Shown in pieces: positions 60,172-64,000 of a DNA stretch of 64,000 nt (within the stretch, counting starts at the first letter, position 1; every line of letters starts with the position of its first letter). Origin of the DNA: Bog-473 sp963745665. Its GTDB lineage: Bacteria; Actinomycetota; Acidimicrobiia; Acidimicrobiales; RAAP-2. The notes under the pieces were generated by a model. It did no database searches and was not told the origin of the DNA. It worked only from the letters and a program-made list of their open reading frames with translations. Location: assembly GCA_963745665.1 (NCBI GenBank), contig CAVUYE010000002.1, positions 434,001 through 498,000 of the forward strand, in the 5' to 3' direction. A program made the position numbers and the translations under genes.

Positions 60172-61848
60172 GTACAACGCCGCGCCCGGGTCGGCGCCGC
60201 CAGCACCAGCGCGTCGCCGTGGCCCTCTCCGTCGCCGTGCTCGCGCTCCTCGCCTCGGCCTGCGGGTCGCGTCTCGACGGGAGCCAGGCCGCCCTGGCCC
60301 AGGGCTCGGCCGGCGGGACCGGCGCCCAGGCGCTCGGCGCATCGGGCGACACAACGACGACGGTCGCCGACGCGTCCTCAACGACGTGCGGATCGACGCC
60401 TTCGAGCACCAGCCCCAGCAGCACCACGACCACGACCACGACCAAGTCGAAGGTCACGACGACGACCGCCAGCACCACCACGACGACCACGGCGCCCTGC
60501 AACAGCGGCGGCAGCGGCGGCAGCGGCGGCAGCGGCGGCAGTGGAGCAGTCCTCGCGTCAGGGGGCACGCCCGGTGCGCCCGGTCATGCCGGCACCGGGC
60601 CCAGCACGGCGGCCGCCACCGGTGGTGGCGCGGCCGCCGCGGGCACCTCGGCCGCCGCACCCTGCGGCGCCAACGGCAACCTCACCCCGGCGGGCGGCAA
60701 CGGCGGCGCCACCGCGACCGGGGTCACCGCGACCACCATCGACGTCGGCAACATCGCCAGCATCAGCGGCGTCGCGCCCGGGCTGACCCAGAGCGCGGCA
60801 GCAGGCCACGGAGGCGTGGGCCGCCTACGTCAACAGCACCGGCGGCATCTGCGGGCGCCAGGTGAAGGTGCAGCCCTTCGACGACGGCAACGACTCGGGG
60901 AACAACTACGCCGACGCCCAGCAAGCCTGCTCCGGCGACTTCGCCATGGTGGGCAACGCCTCGGGCTTCGACGACGGCAGCGCGCAGGCCGTCGGCGCCT
61001 GTGGCATCCCGACGATCGCGGCCGAGGTCTCGACGGCGGCGGCGGGCAACACGGCCGACATCTTCGGGGCCAGTCCCGGCAACGCCCACTACTGGGCGCT
61101 CGGACCGGCCAACTACCTCAAGACGACCTACCCCAACGCGGTGACGAAGGCGGCCATGATCTACCTGAACGTCTCGGCCACCCAGACCCAGGCGGCGCAC
61201 GAGACGGCGTCGTACACCAGCGACGGCTTTCACTACGTGTACAACACGTCGACCACGCCGACCAACGCCAACTACGCCGCCAACGTGCAGGCGATGCAGA
61301 GCGCCGGCGCGCAGTACGTGACCGAGTACTCCGACGCCTCCTCGGCCGAGCGGCTCTTGCAGGCCATGCAGCAGGCCAGCTACGCGCCACAGGTCGTCGA
61401 CTGGTTCTCCGAGGAGTACTCGCCTCAGTTCGCCCAGCAGACCGCACCCGAGTCCAACGGCGACCTCGTGCTGATGTCTGCCACGGCCGCCTACGAGGAG
61501 GCCAGCTCCAACCCGGGCCTTCAGCTCATGGAGAGTTGGATGAACCGGGTGTCGGGCCAAGGCCAGTGGCACCAGGACATCTTCGCCATGTTGGCCTGGT
61601 CCGCCGGCCTGGCCTTCGAGCAGGCGGCCAAGGAGGTGGGCCCAGACCTGACTCGGGCCGCAGTCATCTCGAAGCTGCAGGGGATCACCAACTGGACCGG
61701 CGACGGCGTCACGCCACCGGTGAACATCGGGCAGAAGATCCCGTCGAAGTGCTTCTTCTACATGAAGATCGAGAACGGGGCATTCCAACGCGTTTACCCG
61801 ACCGCGCCCAACACCTACGACTGCAACAGCGGCTTCGCCCAGTACTAG
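60168..61848 (+). CDS. ABC transporter substrate-binding lipoprotein (branched-chain amino-acid type), reading frame broken
   Basis: The N-terminus is a lipoprotein signal with lipobox ASAC, so Cys32 would carry the lipid. A long stalk of Thr, Ser, Gly and Pro (about 35-170) precedes the type I periplasmic-binding domain, which begins near GVTATTIDVGNIASISG. The frame changes after LTQSA; removing one G of GG at 60797-60798 continues QQATEAWAAYVNSTGG and gives 559 residues in all. The domain then has CSGDFAMVGNASGF, GIPTIAAEVS and DIFAMLAWSAGLAFEQA. It would capture amino acids, amides or similar solutes; specificity is unknown. GTG overlaps the upstream stop. Confidence 0.85.
60504..60539 (+). 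repeat. Four 9-bp tandem repeats coding Gly/Ser linker
   Basis: AGCGGCGGC is repeated four times without mismatch, followed by a degenerate fifth copy. It encodes Ser-Gly-Gly units in the stalk of the substrate-binding lipoprotein. Such arrays can change copy number by slippage. Confidence 0.9.
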
Positions 61849-61866
61849 GCCGACCCGACCGATCCC

Positions 61867-63780
61867 GTGCACGAATTCCTCGAGTTCACCATCATCGGCA
61901 TCGTCCTCGGCTCGGCCTACGCCGTGGCCGCCAGCGGCCTGGTCGTCACGTACGCCACCTCGGGCATCTTCAACATCGCCCATGGGGCCATCGGGATGTT
62001 CATGGCCTTCGTCTACTGGCAGCTGTCGGTGGGCTGGCACATGAACACCGCCCTCGCCTTCGTCCTCACCGTGTTCGTGCTGGCGCCGCTCCTCGGCGCC
62101 GTGGTCGAGCGCGGGGTGATCCAGTGGATGGACCCGCGCAACGTGGCCACCACGCTGGCGGTCACCGTCGGCCTCACGCTGCTGTTCTTCGGGCTGGTCA
62201 ACAGCTACATCTGGCCGCCGACGGCGCGCGTCGTGCCCCAGTTCTTCGGCTTCAGCGGGTTCACCTTCCTCGGCGTCAAGATCACCTGGGAAGAGGTCAT
62301 CACCGTCGGCGCCGCCGTCGCCATCGCCGTGGGGCTGCGGCTGTTCCTCTACCAGACCCGGACCGGCATCGCGATGCGCGGCGTGGTCGACAACCGCAGC
62401 CTGATCGGGCTCTTCGGCGGACGTTCCACCCGGCTCTCCACCCTGAGCTGGGCCATCGGAGCCTCGCTGGCCTCGGTGGCCGGCATCCTCGTGGCCCCCA
62501 GGCTGCAGCTGCAGCCCCTCATCCTCACCCTGCTCGTCATCGACGCCTACGCCGCCGCCGTCATCGGGCGACTGCGCAGCCTGCCCATGACGTTCCTGGG
62601 CGCGCTCATCGTCGGGCTCGCATCCTCCTACGCTGTCGGCTACGTCCCGAGCACGGGGTTCTGGTCCTCCACCCCCGTGCAGGGGACGCTCACGCTCTCG
62701 GTGCCCACCCTGATCCTCTTCATCGCACTGCTGACCCTGCCCATGGACCGCATCCGCAGCGGTGCCCCGCAGCGCCACGCGCCGCTGGCTCCGGCCAGCT
62801 TCCTGCGCTCGCTGCAGGGCGGCGTCCTCCTCGTCGTGGGCGTGATCCTGGCCGTGAGCTTCATGGACCCCGGCAACATCGTGAAGCTGGGCATCGGCCT
62901 GGCCTTCGGCCTCGTCTGCCTCTCGCTGGTCCCGCTCACCGGCTGGGGCGGCTACGTCTCCATCTGCCAGCTGACGTTCGCCGGCCTGGGCTGCTACGCC
63001 ATGTACAAGTTCGGCAGTGGGGGTTCCCTGCTCGGGCTCCTGATGGCGGCCGTCATCGCCGGCGGGGTAGGGGCCGTGATCTCGCTGCCGGCCCTGCGCC
63101 TGCGCGGCCTCTACCTGGCCCTCTTGACGATGGCATTCGCCAGCCTCATGGACAACGCGTTCTTCCCCTGGTCGGCCGTCTTCGGCTTCGACGGCTCCGT
63201 CCCGATCCACAAGCCCGACTTCTTCGGCCTCAACCTGAGCTCGAACAAGGGGTTCACCATCTTCCTGGCGGTGGTCTTCGCCCTGTTCTCCATCGCCATC
63301 CTGGCCCTGCGCCGGGGCCCGTTCGGCCGGGTGCTGGTGGCCGCCAAGGACTCCGAGGCGGCCTGCGCCACCCTCGGGCTGTCGCTCACCACGACCAAGC
63401 TGGCCGTCTTCACGCTCTCGGCCGCCATGGCCGGGGTGGCCGGCGCGCTCTTCGGGGCGGCCGAGGCCGTCGCCGGTGGCACCAACTTCGAGATGTTCGA
63501 GAGCCTGTTGATCCTGGCCGTGGTCGCCATCGGCGGTGCCTCGGTCTGCTCGGGCGCCCTGGCCGGCGGCCTGGCCGTGGGCTTCCTGCCCAACAATGCG
63601 CAGGACGTCTTCATCGGGGCCGGCACCGTGGCGCTCGCTTTCTACCCCGACGGCGTGCTGCCCCTGGCCTACGCCCGCTTCCACCGCTGGTGGAGCGGGC
63701 TCTCGGCGCCCCGGGGCGCACCGGCGCCGGTCGGCGTGGAGGAGCGCGCCCGTAGACTGGCAGGCAGCAGAGCGGCCTGA
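61867..63780 (+). CDS. Fused ABC transporter permease (LivH-LivM type)
   Basis: 637 residues with about sixteen to eighteen hydrophobic segments. The first half (to about 300) resembles LivH, with GIVLGSAYAVAASGLVVTYATSGIFNIAHGA-type content and the cytoplasmic loop TRTGIAMRGVVDNRSLIGLFG that docks an ATPase. The second half (from about 320) resembles LivM: LVPLTGWGGYVSICQLTFAGLG, the loop GPFGRVLVAAKDSEAACATLGLS, and AMAGVAGALFGAAEAV. The two permeases are usually separate proteins. One uninterrupted frame covers both here. The GTG start is 18 nt after the binding-protein stop. Confidence 0.93.
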   Translation: MHEFLEFTIIGIVLGSAYAVAASGLVVTYATSGIFNIAHGAIGMFMAFVYWQLSVGWHMNTALAFVLTVFVLAPLLGAVVERGVIQWMDPRNVATTLAVTVGLTLLFFGLVNSYIWPPTARVVPQFFGFSGFTFLGVKITWEEVITVGAAVAIAVGLRLFLYQTRTGIAMRGVVDNRSLIGLFGGRSTRLSTLSWAIGASLASVAGILVAPRLQLQPLILTLLVIDAYAAAVIGRLRSLPMTFLGALIVGLASSYAVGYVPSTGFWSSTPVQGTLTLSVPTLILFIALLTLPMDRIRSGAPQRHAPLAPASFLRSLQGGVLLVVGVILAVSFMDPGNIVKLGIGLAFGLVCLSLVPLTGWGGYVSICQLTFAGLGCYAMYKFGSGGSLLGLLMAAVIAGGVGAVISLPALRLRGLYLALLTMAFASLMDNAFFPWSAVFGFDGSVPIHKPDFFGLNLSSNKGFTIFLAVVFALFSIAILALRRGPFGRVLVAAKDSEAACATLGLSLTTTKLAVFTLSAAMAGVAGALFGAAEAVAGGTNFEMFESLLILAVVAIGGASVCSGALAGGLAVGFLPNNAQDVFIGAGTVALAFYPDGVLPLAYARFHRWWSGLSAPRGAPAPVGVEERARRLAGSRAA

Positions 63781-63817
63781 GCCGGGGCGGCGGGGCGGTT
63801 AGCGCACGGTCCCGCGA

Positions 63818-63846
63818 TTGTCGGAACCCCAGGCAGCCGCTATGAT
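63818..63846 (+). promoter_or_regulatory. Candidate promoter of the rpsL operon
   Basis: TTGTCG (63818-63823) and TATGAT (63841-63846) are exactly 17 nt apart, close to the housekeeping sigma consensus. This would start a transcript about 77 nt before rpsL, at the usual head of the str operon. Confidence 0.65.
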
Positions 63847-63929
63847 TTACTCCCTGCCATGTGCGGCTTCGGCCAGCGCGTCAGCGCCCTGCGCATGGGA
63901 TTCACATTCTGATTATCGAGAGGGAACGC

Positions 63930-64000
63930 GTGCCCACAATCGCCCAGCTCGTCCGCAAGGGACGGCAGGCCAAGGTGACAAAGACCAAGACCCCCGCCTT
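63930..64000 (+). CDS. rpsL: 30S ribosomal protein S12, N-terminus only
   Basis: Only the first 23 codons are in the window, but PTIAQLVRKGRQAKV and KTKTPA are unmistakable S12. S12 sits at the decoding centre; the streptomycin-resistance positions lie beyond the window. The start is GTG 63930, with GAGAGGGA 5-12 nt upstream. A promoter candidate lies at 63818-63846. Confidence 0.93.
   Translation, partial: MPTIAQLVRKGRQAKVTKTKTPA

Overview
The window is GC-rich chromosomal DNA from an actinobacterium. Several traits fit the class Acidimicrobiia, but that placement is inference. RpoB has the actinobacterial rifampicin-region sequence. There is an MptB-type polyprenol-phosphomannose mannosyltransferase, an epsilon-type subunit beside an acyl-CoA carboxylase beta subunit, many GTG starts, and many genes with a TANNNT box 6-8 nt before the start codon, as expected for leaderless mRNAs. 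Most of the window is core genome; the only clear mobile element is one IS5-family insertion sequence.

Layout. 1-5.6 kb: the end of an acidic hypothetical gene, tRNA-Ser, small SRP RNA, dnaX-recR, asd and a convergent phoU. 5.7-15.9 kb: rmuC, then a tightly overlapping recC-recB-recD operon. 16.1-25.7 kb: a UDP-sulfoquinovose synthase, an exported unknown, citrate synthase, thioesterase II, a GH1 glycosidase, a GtrA-like membrane protein, a YajQ-type protein, tRNA-Tyr, the MptB-like mannosyltransferase and a GNAT acetyltransferase. 25.8-38.3 kb: the classic information-processing block (tRNA-Thr, tRNA-Met, rpmG, tRNA-Trp, secE, nusG, rplKA, rplJL, rpoBC). 38.3-41.2 kb: cysD-cysNC for sulfate activation, directly behind rpoC. 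41.2-56.4 kb: most of an ethylmalonyl-CoA pathway (thiolase, 3-hydroxybutyryl-CoA dehydrogenase, crotonyl-CoA carboxylase/reductase, epimerase, ethylmalonyl-CoA mutase, acyl-CoA carboxylase beta and epsilon). It is interspersed with lysC, a SixA-like phosphatase, two cyclophilins, the IS element, an HNH protein and a peptidase S51-like protein. 56.5-63.8 kb: a branched-chain amino-acid type ABC operon (ATPase, ATPase, two unknown envelope proteins, lipoprotein binding protein, fused double permease). The window ends at the start of rpsL, preceded by a good sigma-type promoter.

How the genes relate. cysD-cysNC makes APS and PAPS, and the same sulfate-assimilation route yields the sulfite used by the sulfoquinovose synthase. 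The carboxylase/reductase, mutase and epimerase would let the cell assimilate C2 units or turn over butyryl- and propionyl-CoA, with citrate synthase as the competing acetyl-CoA exit. The ABC operon probably imports amino acids or similar solutes, and its two embedded envelope proteins are the least understood part of the window.

Quality caveat. Five genes (rmuC, recB, rplJ, livG and the ABC binding protein) are each split by a one-base indel, and gtrA may be a sixth. rplJ is essential in studied bacteria, and most breaks lie in short homopolymers, so base-level assembly error is the simplest explanation. I list these loci as single genes with the break position stated.
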